NCBI GenBank assembly: GCA_946122785.1
Contig: CAMGYJ010000002.1
Location: 58,739,703 to 58,803,702, forward strand
Source of the DNA: Linum tenue
Lineage: Eukaryota > Streptophyta > Magnoliopsida > Malpighiales > Linaceae
DNA length: 64,000 bases
Direction of reading: 5' to 3'
Below, one piece after another: positions 47,760 to 59,000 of this stretch. The notes under the pieces were generated by a model that saw nothing but the letters and a program-made list of their open reading frames with translations, was not told where the DNA came from and did not search any database. Position 1 is the first letter of the stretch. Each line of letters opens with the position of its first letter. The translations under genes were made by a program, and so were the position numbers.

Positions 47760-49008
47760 AGTGTTTCTTCGGCTTACTGGGGTGTGCTTCTGCTTCGCTT
47801 CTGGAGAAGCATTGTTTCTTCGCTTCCAAGGAAACACATTAGTCCTTCGGCTTCTTGGGAAGTGCATTGCTCCTTCGCTTTCTGGGAAGCGCTTTGCTCC
47901 TTAGGCTTCTTGGGAAGCGCATCGCTCCTTCGGCTTCCTGGGAAGCGCTTTAGTCCTCAATTTCCTGGAAAGCGCATTAATCATTTGCTTTCTGGGAAGT
48001 GCATTGCTCCTTCGCTTCATGGGAAGCGCATTGCTCCTTAGGCTTCCTTGGAAGCGCCTCGCTCCTTCGCTTCTTGGGAAGCATATCGCTCCTTCGGCTT
48101 CATCGACACACATCGCTCCTGGGCTTCCTGAGAAGCGCATTTCTCCTCGGCTTCCTGAGAAGCGCATCACTCCCCGACTTTTTGGGAAGCGCTTCGCTAC
48201 TCGGCTTCCTGGGAAGCGCATCGCTCCTCGGCTTTCTGGGAAGCGCGTCGCTCCTCGGCCTCCTGGGAAGAGCGTCGCTCCTCGGCTTCTTGGGAAGCGC
48301 GTCGCTCCTCTGCTTCCTGGGAAGCGCGTCGCTCCTCGGCTTCCTGGGGAGCGCTTCGCTCCTCGGCTTCCTGGGGAGCGCATTGCTCCTGCGCTTCCTG
48401 GGAAGCGCTTCGCTAATCGGCTTCCTGGGAAGCGCATCGCTCCTCGGCTTTCTGAGAAGCGCGTCGCTCCTCGGCCTCCTGGGAAGCGCGTCGCTCCTCG
48501 GATTCCTGAGAAGCACATTGCTTCTTTGCTTCTTGAGAAGCGCGTCGCTCCTCGGCTTCCTGAGAAGCGCATCATTCCTCGGCTTCCTGGGAAGCGCATC
48601 GCTCCTCGGCTTCCTGGGAAGCACATCGCTCCTCGGCTTCCTGGGGAGCGCATTGCTCCTTCACTTCCTGGGAAGCACATCACTCCTCGGCTTCTTGGGA
48701 AGCGCTCCGCTAATCGGCTTCCTGGGAAGCGCATCGCTCCTCGGCTTCCTGGGAAGCGCATCGCTCCTCGGCTTTCTGAGAAGCGCGTCCCTCCTCGGCC
48801 TCCTGGGAAGCGCGTCGTTCGGCTTCCTGGGAAGCGCATCACTCCTCGGCTTCCTGGGAAGCGCTTCGCTACTCGGCTTCCTGGGAAGCGCATCGCTCCT
48901 CGGCTTTCTGAGAAGCGCGTCGCTCCTCGGCCTCCTGGGAAGCGCGTCGCGCCTTCGGCTTCCTGAGAAGCGCATTGCTCCTTCGCTTCCTGGGAAGTGC
49001 ATTGCTTC
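47760..49008 (-). repeat. 27-bp minisatellite of the LARD element, about 45 units
   Basis: Consensus on plus is CTTCCTGGGAAGCGCATCG followed by CTCCTCGG. Most units are exactly 27 bp, so the reading frame is kept; variants include CTTCTTGGGAAG, CTTTCTGAGAAG and a few indels. Because 27 is a multiple of three and the unit lacks stops in most frames, long repetitive ORFs appear on both strands: minus 47901-48893 (MRFPGSRGA type), plus 47999-49018 (SASLLGFLG type) and plus 48004-48966 (KRIAPRLPG type). On the element's sense strand the product would be a 9-residue Arg/Gly/Ser-rich repeat. Translation is doubtful. Confidence 0.93.
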
Positions 49009-49013
49009 TTCGA

Positions 49014-50996
49014 TGTAACACCCTAACATTTGGGTCTAGGTTCAACCGAATTGTTGGATCGACAATTACGTACGAAAGTTTGCAATCGTGAATTAGTAAT
49101 ACCAACAACAATAATAACAGCTATTATAATTTTAATTATTATATATATAGATAAAATAAAATAAAAACCCAACCCATTTACCCGTTACCCATTCCCCCTA
49201 CTAATTTCTCCATCGGTTACGTCTGATGCAATTTTCACATTCCCCATTTTAATGACCCCCACGTTAAAACCTTCACATTCATTCTTTTCCTCCTCGTTGG
49301 CGCCGAGCGGAACGGGTACAAACAATGGCGTTCGCGGCCTGATCCATTGACAAGGGAGCGATGGAATTGGACTGGCGGCAGCGCAAGCATGGTGATGGGA
49401 TGGAGAAAGAAGCGAGAAGAAGGGAAGCTTTACTCAGTGGAGGAATTGAAGCAGCTCTTCAAATCCCTCGTCACAGCCGCACCCGTTGCTGAAACCCCAT
49501 CCCCACTAAAGGTATCAGAGGCAAGTGAATCACCCTCTACACTTAATTCTAGATCGTCTTTGGCAATGGTGGTGGGATTAACGATTTGGAGCAAATGTAT
49601 ATAAATGGTGGATTATAAAGATAATTTGGTGTTGCAGGGCCATGATTCAATAGATGAATTTTAAGTGGGTATGAAGCTTTGTTTATGAACTAATGGTTTG
49701 GAATAGCTTTTGACGTGGGATTGGTTAGTGGTATTATAAGCTACAAGAAACAGTGGGCAAGGGGTTGGTTGGTAAATGGTGGAAGAAGGATCAGTTGGGT
49801 AAAAAGAAGGGTTAATTAGAAGAACTTGGAAATTGGAATGGGGTTTTAGTGGATTCACATGGTTAGTGTTTACGTATGCAAGCGTTATTACGTTAGATGG
49901 AAATATTTAACGTTTCTGGGAATGGTATGTATTGATGGATGGATTAGGTGATATGGGGTATGGAAAAAGAGGATGGTAAACGAGAAGTGATGGCGGAGGA
50001 AGTAAACTCGAGTCAGTCAACTTAACAACCAATAAGGTGAGTGTAAAGGGGGTAAAATCTCCGTCGAGGTCTTTTAGTTTATGCCTTTTTAATTCAGTTA
50101 TGTTATTTAATTTTTAAGTAAGCGCGATTATGTGTGTGAGGCATCCCACCGCCTACTTAAGGTGGAGGCACGCGTTGTGCTATGTAAGTATGTGTTTGTG
50201 ATGTATGGATGATGATAATTGAACCCCCGGGCGGTTGGGCCACTACTGGACGCAGTAGATGGTCGGGTCACTACTGGACGGCGATACGTAACGCAGTAGT
50301 TGACGGGCATGGACTGGACGGCGAGACGTAACGCATTGCCATTGCCGAGTATGGGTATGCAACCGGACGGCGAGACGTAACGCGGTTGGCATACTAGGGT
50401 AGGACACCGGACGGCGAGACGTAACGCGGTGGTCCCTTGTGTTGGTGTCTATGGATTAAGAATATAAGTAAGGGAATTTAAAAGATAAGATAGGAGTAGA
50501 GATCTCTTATAGACTGTTTGGTAGTAAAGTTTAAAGGATGGAAGTGAGAACGACTTTCATCTAAGGAAAGGGAACGCTAATAACGTGTTTTAGTAAGTAG
50601 TTTGCTTAGAGCAAAGACCTTAGGAAGTAACGACGAGACTGACCCCTTCTCACTCACCAGGTCGAGGAAGGGTTAGCAGAGGCAGATTTCGAGAAGAGGC
50701 AAGGAGATGCGTGCAACTGCACCAGCATTAACGAGATGTCAAGGAGCTAATTGAGGAATTAGAGTTAGACTTGTGTAGTTTTGATGTTTTAGGATTATAA
50801 GTATATAAACTGGAGATTCGAGGTTTTGAGTTTGTGTGGTTTTGTCGACTATGTATTTGAGGTCGCCCACGTGTTTAGGGCATTTCATTTGAAAAGGATT
50901 CCCTTGCATTCGTTTTAAATGAAATCTTGAGTATTGTTTTAATCGGCTCCGGAGCCATGGTTATTTCGGTTCGTTTAAAAGTATCGGGACGTTACA
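49014..50996. mobile_element. Probable solo LTR (1983 bp) nested in the LARD repeat array
   Basis: Starts TGTAACACCCTAAC and ends CGGGACGTTACA, the inverted TGTAAC...GTTACA ends of long Gypsy LTRs (Tekay/Del-like). Perfect 5-bp duplication TTCGA at 49009-49013 and 50997-51001, and the array motif resumes right after it. Within it GGACGGCGA(G/T)ACGTAACGC repeats four times between 50275 and 50431. No internal retrotransposon genes are visible, so solo LTR is preferred over a complete element. The ORF at 49347-49604 has no known domain. Confidence 0.75.
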
Positions 50997-51001
50997 TTCG
51001 A

Positions 51002-51480
51002 TTCCTGGGAAGCGCATCGCTCCTCGGCTTCCTGAGAAGGAAGCGCATTGCTCATTCGACTTCCTGAGAAGGAATCGCATCGCTCCTTCGCCTCATGGGA
51101 AGCGTTCCCTAGAGGGAGAATCGCTCGGAGGCAGGAAAGCATTCCATAAAGGGAACATTGCTCGGAGGCGGGAAGCGTTCCTCGTGGGGAGCCTCGCCCA
51201 GAGGCGATTTTCGAGCCTTGCTCGGAGGCGGAAGGCATGAATCAATCACCGAAGGATGCACCGCTCGGAGGCGGTTTTGTGGCCTTGCCCAGAGGCGAAG
51301 GGTATGAATTAATCACCGAAGGGTGCATCGCTCGGAGGCGGTTAGAATTCCCGAGAGGGAGCATCGCACGGAGGCGGTAAGCATTCTCCGGAGAGAGCAT
51401 CGCTCGGAGGCGGGAATCTTCGAACCTAGTCCAGAGGCAGGAGGCGTGAGTCTTCGAGTATCCGAGAAAGAAGCAAGTGG
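51002..51480 (-). repeat. Second, looser repeat array of the LARD element
   Basis: After two 27-bp-type units the pattern changes to irregular units containing GCTCGGAGGCGG or GCCCAGAGGCGA every 30-45 bp (for example at 51126, 51170, 51218, 51266, 51330, 51370, 51401). It is the continuation of the same internal domain, split by the solo LTR. Confidence 0.75.
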
Positions 51481-53272
51481 CTAGGGCCCAATATATTTGA
51501 AGTATAAATATAGCATAGAGAGCGCCTAGCATAATAATAATGAACCGCTTTGCGTAAGATATATTTTTGTAAAATAGACTTAGCTTGAGAGAAGTTGGAG
51601 AGCGGTTAAGTATTAGCTGCTTCGATGTTGAACACAAAGTGCTCGTGGCATCCTGGTCGGCGTGTTAGCCTGGCACACGCAGGTCGGCGTTTCGAATGTT
51701 GGGCCGCATTATAGCCTGATGGGAGGCTAATGTTGGATTTGTTGAGCGGGCTGGCCTAATGAGAGATGGAGGGCGGTCTCTGCATTGTTGGTAATGTTGG
51801 ACTCGATCTTGGGCTTCGGGCGAGGCGGTCCGCTTTGGAGTATATGAGCGAGTTGCATGATGTGGGCCGCACAAGATATGGGTTGACGCGGTCATGGGCT
51901 TTGTGGAGATGGGCTGACGACGGTCTCGGACTAATGGGCCGCGTGCTAGATCTTCTGACGTGAGATGGGCTGGCGAGGGGAGGCTTCTCGGTTCTTGGTG
52001 AGTTGTGGAAAGCGGGCTTCTCTCGAATTTGAGACGCGGGCCGGATGACACGAAGCCAGTACTTGGCGGTTGGCGGGAGCAGAACTGGGCCCATGTGATT
52101 ATGGGCGGCCCACCTCTTATTCAGTCCCTTGGAGGCGGCCCGTTGGATGTCGGCAGGCTAGATGGAGCCCGAATGTGTGGGCTTGTAAGGCGGGCCGGTT
52201 TGAGGCTAGTTTCGGGCCGCGAGCAGGAGAAGGGTTGCATTGTGCGGTTGCGCGGGCCTTGGGCTTGTGATGTGAAAAACGGTCTTGAATGGAGGACGCT
52301 GATGGGCTTTGGATGCAGGGCCGCCTTTGGGCGGGCTGTGATTGGAAGGCGGTCTTGTGAGGCCGAATTCGTGGCGCGGGCTTTGTAGGGGAGACGTATC
52401 ATTTGGAGGCGGGCCACTTCTGGATGGGCCGTTGGATGTGGGCTTTATACCTTGTGGGTCTAATGCTGTCAAGACTGGCTTGATGAAGAGGTGGATCTGG
52501 TGGGTGTGAAAGTCCTTTGAGCTGTTCTTCTTCTTCGATTCAGAATTTCCTTTTCATCTTTTTATTAGGCGCTTCTTTGGGAACTGCGCCAGCTCCTTGG
52601 GAAACTCGTTTGTCAGATGGACATGGGGAGAGAGTAACTGAGATAAAGTAACCTGCTTTTTTTGGTGTGACTCCACTGTAGGAGAATAGTCTGCTTTTTT
52701 CATAGCAGGTCAGAGGTGACGATGGTGATGTTGACCGTGATAAGACGTTTCCTTTTCCCGTCGGAGCTCCGCTCGGCTAGGGACTTCGGTGACCGGAATC
52801 TGAAAATTTCCAGTTTCATTCTAAGGCGTGGCTACTGATTTGGAGAGACGCAGATCTGGCTTTGAAGGTTCTGAGTTGGAGGGGACCGGGATGTCGATGA
52901 TGGCGAGTGGAAGATGAAAGAATGCAGACCTGCTGTCGGAGGCGATGGACAGCTAGGCCATGACTGTTGACGACGACGAGGAGTTTTTCGGCGGAGTTAA
53001 GCGTTCGGGCGGCAAACGGTGAAGACCACGAGGCAAAGTCCATGGAACACACGGATCCTTTTTCTCTTTTGTTTCGTGCAATGAAGCTTTTCTTGGGTCT
53101 TTATTTTTTCTTCGGTGGAGATATTGGCTTTGCTTCTTTTCCCGATTTGCTTGCGGCTCCAGTTTCTTTGTCCTCTTTGCTCCAGGGAACCCTGGCGGGC
53201 TTGGCAGTTGGTGGAGGAAGAACAGATTTTCTTCCCTCCTTTAGAAATCAGACTTAGAAAATCTAGATCATT
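51481..53272 (-). other. Internal domain of the LARD element without recognised genes
   Basis: GC-rich, with many GGGC/GCCC words; open frames on both strands (for example minus 51665-52051, plus 52005-52388) are Pro/Arg- or Gly-rich and match nothing I know. No gag CCHC knuckle or protease motif was seen. Confidence 0.5.
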
Positions 53273-53290
53273 GCCCCACGGTGGGCGCCA
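53273..53290 (-). promoter_or_regulatory. Primer-binding site of the LARD element
   Basis: TGGCGCCCACCGTGGGGC on the minus strand, three bases from the LTR edge. TGGCGCC-type sites are typical of plant Gypsy elements. Fixes element orientation. Confidence 0.75.
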
Positions 53291-53293
53291 AAT

Positions 53294-53637
53294 TGTTTGA
53301 GCCTAGAATGTACTAGGCGGTTATGGGGCTCCGATCTGGACTCCTTCGTCTGATCTCCTCGAGAGGGGGAAGAACGTGTGAGGCGGGGGGCGGCCCCCGG
53401 GATCTACGCTCCGACGCCCAAGTTAGTACGATATAGGAGAGGGTATGGTATGTAGAGAGATAAAGTAGAGAGAGAGACCTTAGGGGAAAGTGAGGAAGGG
53501 AAGATAGGATCCTTTAGCTTGGAGGGTTAGGCCTCCTTATATAGGGTGTGGGCTTCCTTGAGTGGGCTTGGGCCGAGGACGCTGTGGGCTTGGGCCCGTT
53601 TATAGTCGTGTTAGGCATATTAATCCATATCCCAACA
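53294..53637 (-). repeat. 5' LTR of the LARD element
   Basis: 344 bp; nearly identical to the other LTR; adjoining the primer-binding site. Confidence 0.92.
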
Positions 53638-54902
53638 GTTAGGGAGGTTGTTTTCCTAGCTAAATTTGGTGAACTCTGATGGTTGCACAAGATTTGGTTC
53701 GACAATTAAACCCGTTAGAGTGGGAAATAGTACAATGTGGTGGGAAATAGTACAATGTGAAAGTGAGGGGTGATAAATGGGATCCTGGTGTAGAAGAGGA
53801 AAATTTTCTCATCATTTCACCAGTTATCACGTTGGGAGTTCTCGCAAGGGTCTCGAATGGGATTGATCATGAAATCGTGTTTGGGGGACTAACATACTGC
53901 AAAATCATTTCAATTATACAAATATAATGAGAATTATGGGTATTCCTATCCAAAAGAAGCATACACTAGATTGCCAAGTGTGGTGCTTTAGAAACCGGAA
54001 GCTTATACGACTAGGTCGACCTATTTTGCTTGGATGTAGAAGGAGAAAGACGAAGAGATTAAATAGGAAGTAGGAGAGATCTATGGCTCTGTGAATTGGA
54101 AACGAGTTTGGGCATTGACATACTGCATAAGGTGAACACCTTCATTTGACGTTTTCTTCACTATGTTCTACACAAAGGGAAAACATTGAATCAAGGAAGA
54201 AAGATGCACCAATTGAGTGCCCTTTCTGTAAACTAGAGGAAACCCAAGATCACATGTTCAGGAACGCTCTTGGTCTAGAAGAGTATGGTCTCCTGCTGAT
54301 TTCTTATATCTTTTTTAAAGGGGAAAGGATCTACCATGCAAAACTTGGTTATGTGAGGTTATATGTGAAGTGGATAATGAGTCTCTTTCAAAATTCACCA
54401 TGGTTCTCTAGAATCTATGAAATGAGAGGAATAATCACCTCTTTAACAATTAGAAACTAGAGGAGTTGGAAATTGCTGGCAAAGCCCTATCCAACTGGAA
54501 TGAATACAATTCATGTCATCGGAAGGCGTGTGAGTAGCAAGAAATCTTACCTAGAAAAGGCCGCATAAGGGATGGTTGAATGTTAATGTCGATGCAACTA
54601 TTTTAGCGAAAGAGGGATCGACATATGACATAGTGGTGCAACATTCAGAGAGAAAGTGTCTTTTAACTGCGGTGAGAAGAGAGCGACACTAGTGGTCATG
54701 TAGATTGCAAATCTTCAAGCAATTGCTTTTGCTTGCTTTTGCTCTGAAGATGGTGGAAATCGTCGATACAAACTATTTGGAGGCGGCTTCCAAACTCAAC
54801 CAGTGCAATGCAACTAGTCTTCTCTGCAAGCATGTCGACTCAATGATAAAATACAGGCCGAGGTCTGGAGAATTTGTATGTCATTCACTAAGAGAGAATG
54901 CA

Positions 54903-55446
54903 TAAAGATGGCAAAAATATCCGTAATCGTGAATATCCGCCCGAATCCGGCCTAATCGAGTAGGGTAAAACCCGAACCCGGAGGACATTTAGTGGGTATG
55001 GGTAAAACCCGAACCCGAATATTGTGGGTAATGGGTGGGCATGGGTTCCTCACTATCCAACCCGAACCCGCACGATTATACACATGCACATGTATTTTGT
55101 CTAGAAATAATCATTATTTTTCTATAACATATTTTATATTTAGCATATAAATATAATATTTTCATGAAATTGTATTTTAATTAATTTTCTTCATTCGGAT
55201 AAAGTATTGTCGTACTTTTCCTCTTACGTAATGTGAGAATGCATATGAATGTTAGCATATTGGTTGGTGTTATGAAGAGAAATTATTACCCATGGATAAC
55301 CGTGGATATCCGAAACCCGAACGGGTATGGGTATGATTTTGATTTTCTACCCGTTTCACATATGGGTATGGGTAAAACCCGAACTAGTTTGGGTAAGGTA
55401 ACGGATATGCACTATCCGCCCCCGACCCGACCCATTGCCATCCCTA
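54903..55446. mobile_element. Non-autonomous hAT element (544 bp) inside the LINE RNase H region
   Basis: Left end TAAAGATGGCAAAAAT, right end CCCATTGCCATCCCTA. Perfect 8-bp duplication AGAATGCA at 54895-54902 and 55447-55454. Subterminal ACCCGAACCC runs at both sides. The LINE RNase H tail (HSLRENA ... KVAYMMAH) is split exactly at this point. Same family as 4327 and 33378, with a less preserved left TIR. Confidence 0.88.
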
Positions 55447-55572
55447 AGAATGCAATAAAGTAGCCTATATGATGGCCCACACACTCTACAATTGGGATAT
55501 TCAGGAAGTTTGGGTTGAAATACCGTCTATCTTTATTTTCTCGTTACATTCCGGTTGTAATAAGAAAAAAAA

Positions 55573-56006
55573 CAATCCCTCCAATTTGGTTATCCCTACA
55601 CCTTTGTCCATCTAACTGGCAAATTGGAGTTTTCACTATTTTCGAATTAGCAGCAAAAAAGAAAGGGACAGACCGTTCCTTAAGTATCTAAAAATGGGAG
55701 GTCTCACCAACGATGGATCTTTCAGTCATTATGGACAATCAGGCCAAATTGAAGCCAGTTTAAACTAGAAATAATCTGACATCTCAAGCTATCCTTCTGT
55801 GTGTCTGACTACACTCTTTCGCTACCTAAACAATCAAAACCAAACTCTTCAAGAATCATACAGTTTATGTTCTCATGTCGAAATCATCCACGAAGAAGTG
55901 AAATTTCGGATCAACCATAATGCGAAGCCAAATCTCCGAAACACTTTCCCAAGGTTCAGCAGTCTGTGTGCTTTCCCTTTTCACATGATTTGGGCATGAA
56001 GAGTTA
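55573..56006. other. Intergenic between the LINE tail and the EMC2 stop codon
   Basis: No gene. The part next to 56007 is the EMC2 3'UTR on the minus strand. Confidence 0.5.
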
Positions 56007-59000
56007 TTACGAAGACACTCTCAAGCATTTCAAAGTTGAGGTGAGGACAGAGAGCTTATCGGAAGCGTGCAGCTTGTACTCTTTCTCGAGAGCAGCTGAG
56101 GCCAGAGATGGCAGATCTGAACTACTGTCCTTGTCTTCCCTGTTCCTTCCTCTCGCCAGTTGTGAAATGGCTGAGGTACACTGGACAATTTGAAGGAAAA
56201 AAATAGACGCAGCAAAAGAGGGTTTCTCAGTCAGTCATGACTGAAGATAAGAACAATAGTTCCAGGCCAAGATGCAGGAAAATTTCCCACTGTACACATG
56301 TTTTTAAAAAAAATTCTCAAAATACACTTGTTATGAAAAAAATTACCAAACTACGCATGTTTGGGTCTTCACCGCGTCAGACTAAGGCGGTGATTGCTTC
56401 ACCGCGTTAAACAAGGGCGGTGATGCAATCACCGCGTTAGAGAAAAACGGTGATTGCATCACCGCTGTAGACAAAACCGGTGATAGCTTCACCGCGTTCG
56501 ACGGCCGCGGTGAAGGCCTTACCTGCGTCGAATCTTTAAAAAAACGTAACTTTGTGCTCGGTTATCCGATCGTGGTGAAATTTTTTTTGATTCCACATAG
56601 ATTTTCGAGATCTTGCAAGCCGCAAACTGCCGTAGGCGGTTTGGTCCCGCCTTCGTCCCGAAAAAACGTCGTTTGCTACCCCTAACGAGCCTTTTTTCGA
56701 TTTCGTCAAACTTTGAACGACCATAACTTTGTGCTCCACAATCCGAAAATCATGAAATTTTTTTTGATTTTGCATAACTTTTTGAGGACTACAATTTTTA
56801 TCATAGACATAATTTCGGAATGTACTTGGATTCCTAAAAAGGAAAGGTAAACTTATTCTCAAAACCCTGTATATCCAAAATAATTCATTTTTTGAAAATT
56901 CTCTCCTACTAAAAATTGTAGTCCTCAAAAAGTTATGCAAAATAAAAAAAAAAATTCATGATTTTCGGATTGTGGAGCACAAAGTTATGGTCGTCCAAAG
57001 TTTGACGAAATCGAAAAAAGGCTCGTTCGGGGTAGCAAACGACGTTTTTTCGGGACGAAGGCGGGACCAAACCGCCTACGGCGGTTTGCGGCTTGCAAGA
57101 TCTCGAAAAATTATGCGGAATCAAAAAAAATTTCATCACGATCGGATAACCGAGCAAAAAGTTACGTTTTTTTAAAGATTTTACGTAGGTCAGGCCTTCA
57201 CCAGGCCTTCACCGTTTTCCTCTAACGCGGTGATGCATTCACCGCGTTTCTCTACAGCGGTGATGCAATCACCGTTTTTGTCTAAGGCGGTGATGCAATC
57301 ACCGTTTTCGTCTAACGCGGTGATTCAATCACCGCCTTTGTCAGACGCGGTGAAGGCCCAAACATGCGTAGATTGGGAATTTTTTTCATAACATGTGTAT
57401 TTTGAGAATTTTTTTTAAAAACATGTGTACAGTGGGATTTTTTCCCAAGATGCAGGGAACCTGAATTAGGCTTGTTAGCACAACTAACCAGGCAGATGCC
57501 AAAGAGAGCCCTGTTGTTCTTGCCTCCGGACAAATCTATGGTGGAGGAGTAGTATTTCTTTGCTGTCTGAAGGTTTTCTAGTCCGCCGAGTGTATAGAGT
57601 ACCTGTTCATTGCAAACAAAAAAACGCCTGATTTCGGTTTTGCATAATCGAAAAGTGGGTAATGGAATACAAACTTGGATGGGAAAAGGAGACTTACGTC
57701 AGCATAGGCAAGATGGTAGAGTGGAACAGTAGGTTGAGATAGTATCAGTTCCTCATAGCAGAAAGCAGCTTGCTTGTACCTAATTTATGGATATAATCGT
57801 ATATAGATCAGGCTTCTGGCCCTACAAATGGATGTAATATTACAAATGGAAGTAGCACGATTCAGTAAAATCCTCACATTTGTAGGGAAACGTATATCTC
57901 TGCAAGTTCTCTCCATGCATCATGATCCGCCATAAATCTGAAAATAAGATAAGAACGATGCCAAGTCAATAATGTGTTGGAGCTCGACTCAAGAAGTTGA
58001 CTTTCTAGAATGGCATACTATCTCATAATGTGTCATTACTCATTATTGATTGAACAAATAAACTTAACTAATAAGCTTAAACTCATTAAAGCAACAGGGC
58101 CACAAGAAAGAAATGAGAGGTTGCCCTGGTGACTTGAACTTAGGGAAGCAAGATTCCAAGAAGGGACTCACATTTCCAGATATTTGTTTAGCCATTCAAT
58201 GGCTGCAGAAATGTTGCCCTGAGCCTTTGCTATAGCAACCCTTCTCTTGTGGATTACCTGCAGAATGATCACAAAACCAGAAATCACATTGTGCGGGGAA
58301 CTCTTCACGTAATCCTCTTAATAAGAAAGTGTAACTATATAATTCTAAGTAAGGCAATTACTTGATCAAAAGGATTGTCCTCCAGAAGGCTTGAGTAAGC
58401 CGCCTCTGCATCTTCCCAGGATCCCTTTGCTTCAAGTAACATTGCTTCCAACCTGCCTGTGATTTAAACCAAAAGATAACCAAAACATCAAGTGTGGTGG
58501 GTATAGTTAAGTACTGCAATTACAGCCAGGCTAGTGACTCAAGCTCAAAATGGATGGCCAGTAACAGCATGCAGATCATGAACTTAGAGGAATTTAGTGA
58601 CAAAGTTGGGGAAGCATGAACCATGAACAACTTGGAAGCTGGTTCAAAAGGTGTACTGAAATGGCATTGAAGGCTAAGTTTACTTACCAACTCTTTTGCT
58701 CTCTGGAAACTTCTTCTGCAATGCACTTATGCAATCCTACAAAAGATAACAGAACTATGTCACTTGCACTTCAAATAATGGCATCAGGATAGTGAGTCCT
58801 CAACCAAATATGGATCAAGAAGACTCAACCAGAGTAGGAAATATAGTTAGTTGATCAACTAAAAAATCAACTAACATAAAAATAGTATACATGTTAGCCT
58901 CTATTAAACCAGGTCAAACTAGTAAGTCAAGTCACCAATGCCTGGTGAAACTAATAAATCAATGACGGAATTAGTTAATAAACATTAAGATACAGAAGTT

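Larger units (their letters stand above)
47127..53637 (-). mobile_element. Non-autonomous LTR retrotransposon (LARD type, 6.5 kb with nested insertion)
   Basis: LTRs at 47127-47468 (342 bp) and 53294-53637 (344 bp) start TGTTTGAG and end CCCAACA. Perfect 5-bp target duplication GTTAG at 47122-47126 and 53638-53642. I count four substitutions and one 2-bp indel between LTRs, so it is young. Orientation is minus: next to the right-hand LTR, on the minus strand, TGGCGCCCACCGTGGGGC (53273-53290) is a primer-binding site of Gypsy type; next to the left-hand LTR AAGTAAAGGGGCAAT is the polypurine tract; and the LTR TATA (CTATATAAGG) reads on minus. No gag, protease, RT or integrase is visible. The interior is GC-rich, with two repeat arrays. 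It interrupts the plus-strand LINE. Confidence 0.93.
43566..55572 (+). pseudogene. Plus-strand LINE, interrupted by four insertions
   Basis: About 2.9 kb of LINE is spread over 12 kb. Segments: 43566-44010 (FTKDEIWQNLEHMRSSKAPK, VRPISQCKVLCKITLKVKAN), 45435-45631 (TTKLDIAKAYD), 46280-47126 (VTGRGLRHRNPISPYVFLLC; RT motif shifted to LLFAYDN), 53643-54902 (zf-RVT with CPFCKLEETQDHM, then RNase H start NVDATIL) and 55455-55572 (KVAYMMAHTLYNWDIQEVWV, then an A run). The catalytic FADD reads FAYDN, and many stops occur, so it is dead. It is 5'-truncated in the RT domain. Each interruption is bounded by a target duplication, and the LINE text resumes exactly after it. Confidence 0.88.

Noticed and set aside
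47760..49008. CRISPR-like array
   Set aside because: Units abut without unique spacers, the host is a plant, and the array lies inside an LTR element.
47901..49018. Long ORFs of 320-340 codons in the 27-bp array as protein genes
   Set aside because: They are mirror products of one stop-free repeat read in different frames; no frame has domain, start context or non-repetitive sequence.
43566..55572. Separate LINE insertions instead of one split LINE
   Set aside because: Domains occur in order without overlap and text resumes exactly after each target duplication.
56536..57175. ORFs in the EMC2 intron element as a transposase
   Set aside because: The two ORFs are copies of the same inverted-repeat arm on opposite strands and have no transposase motif.
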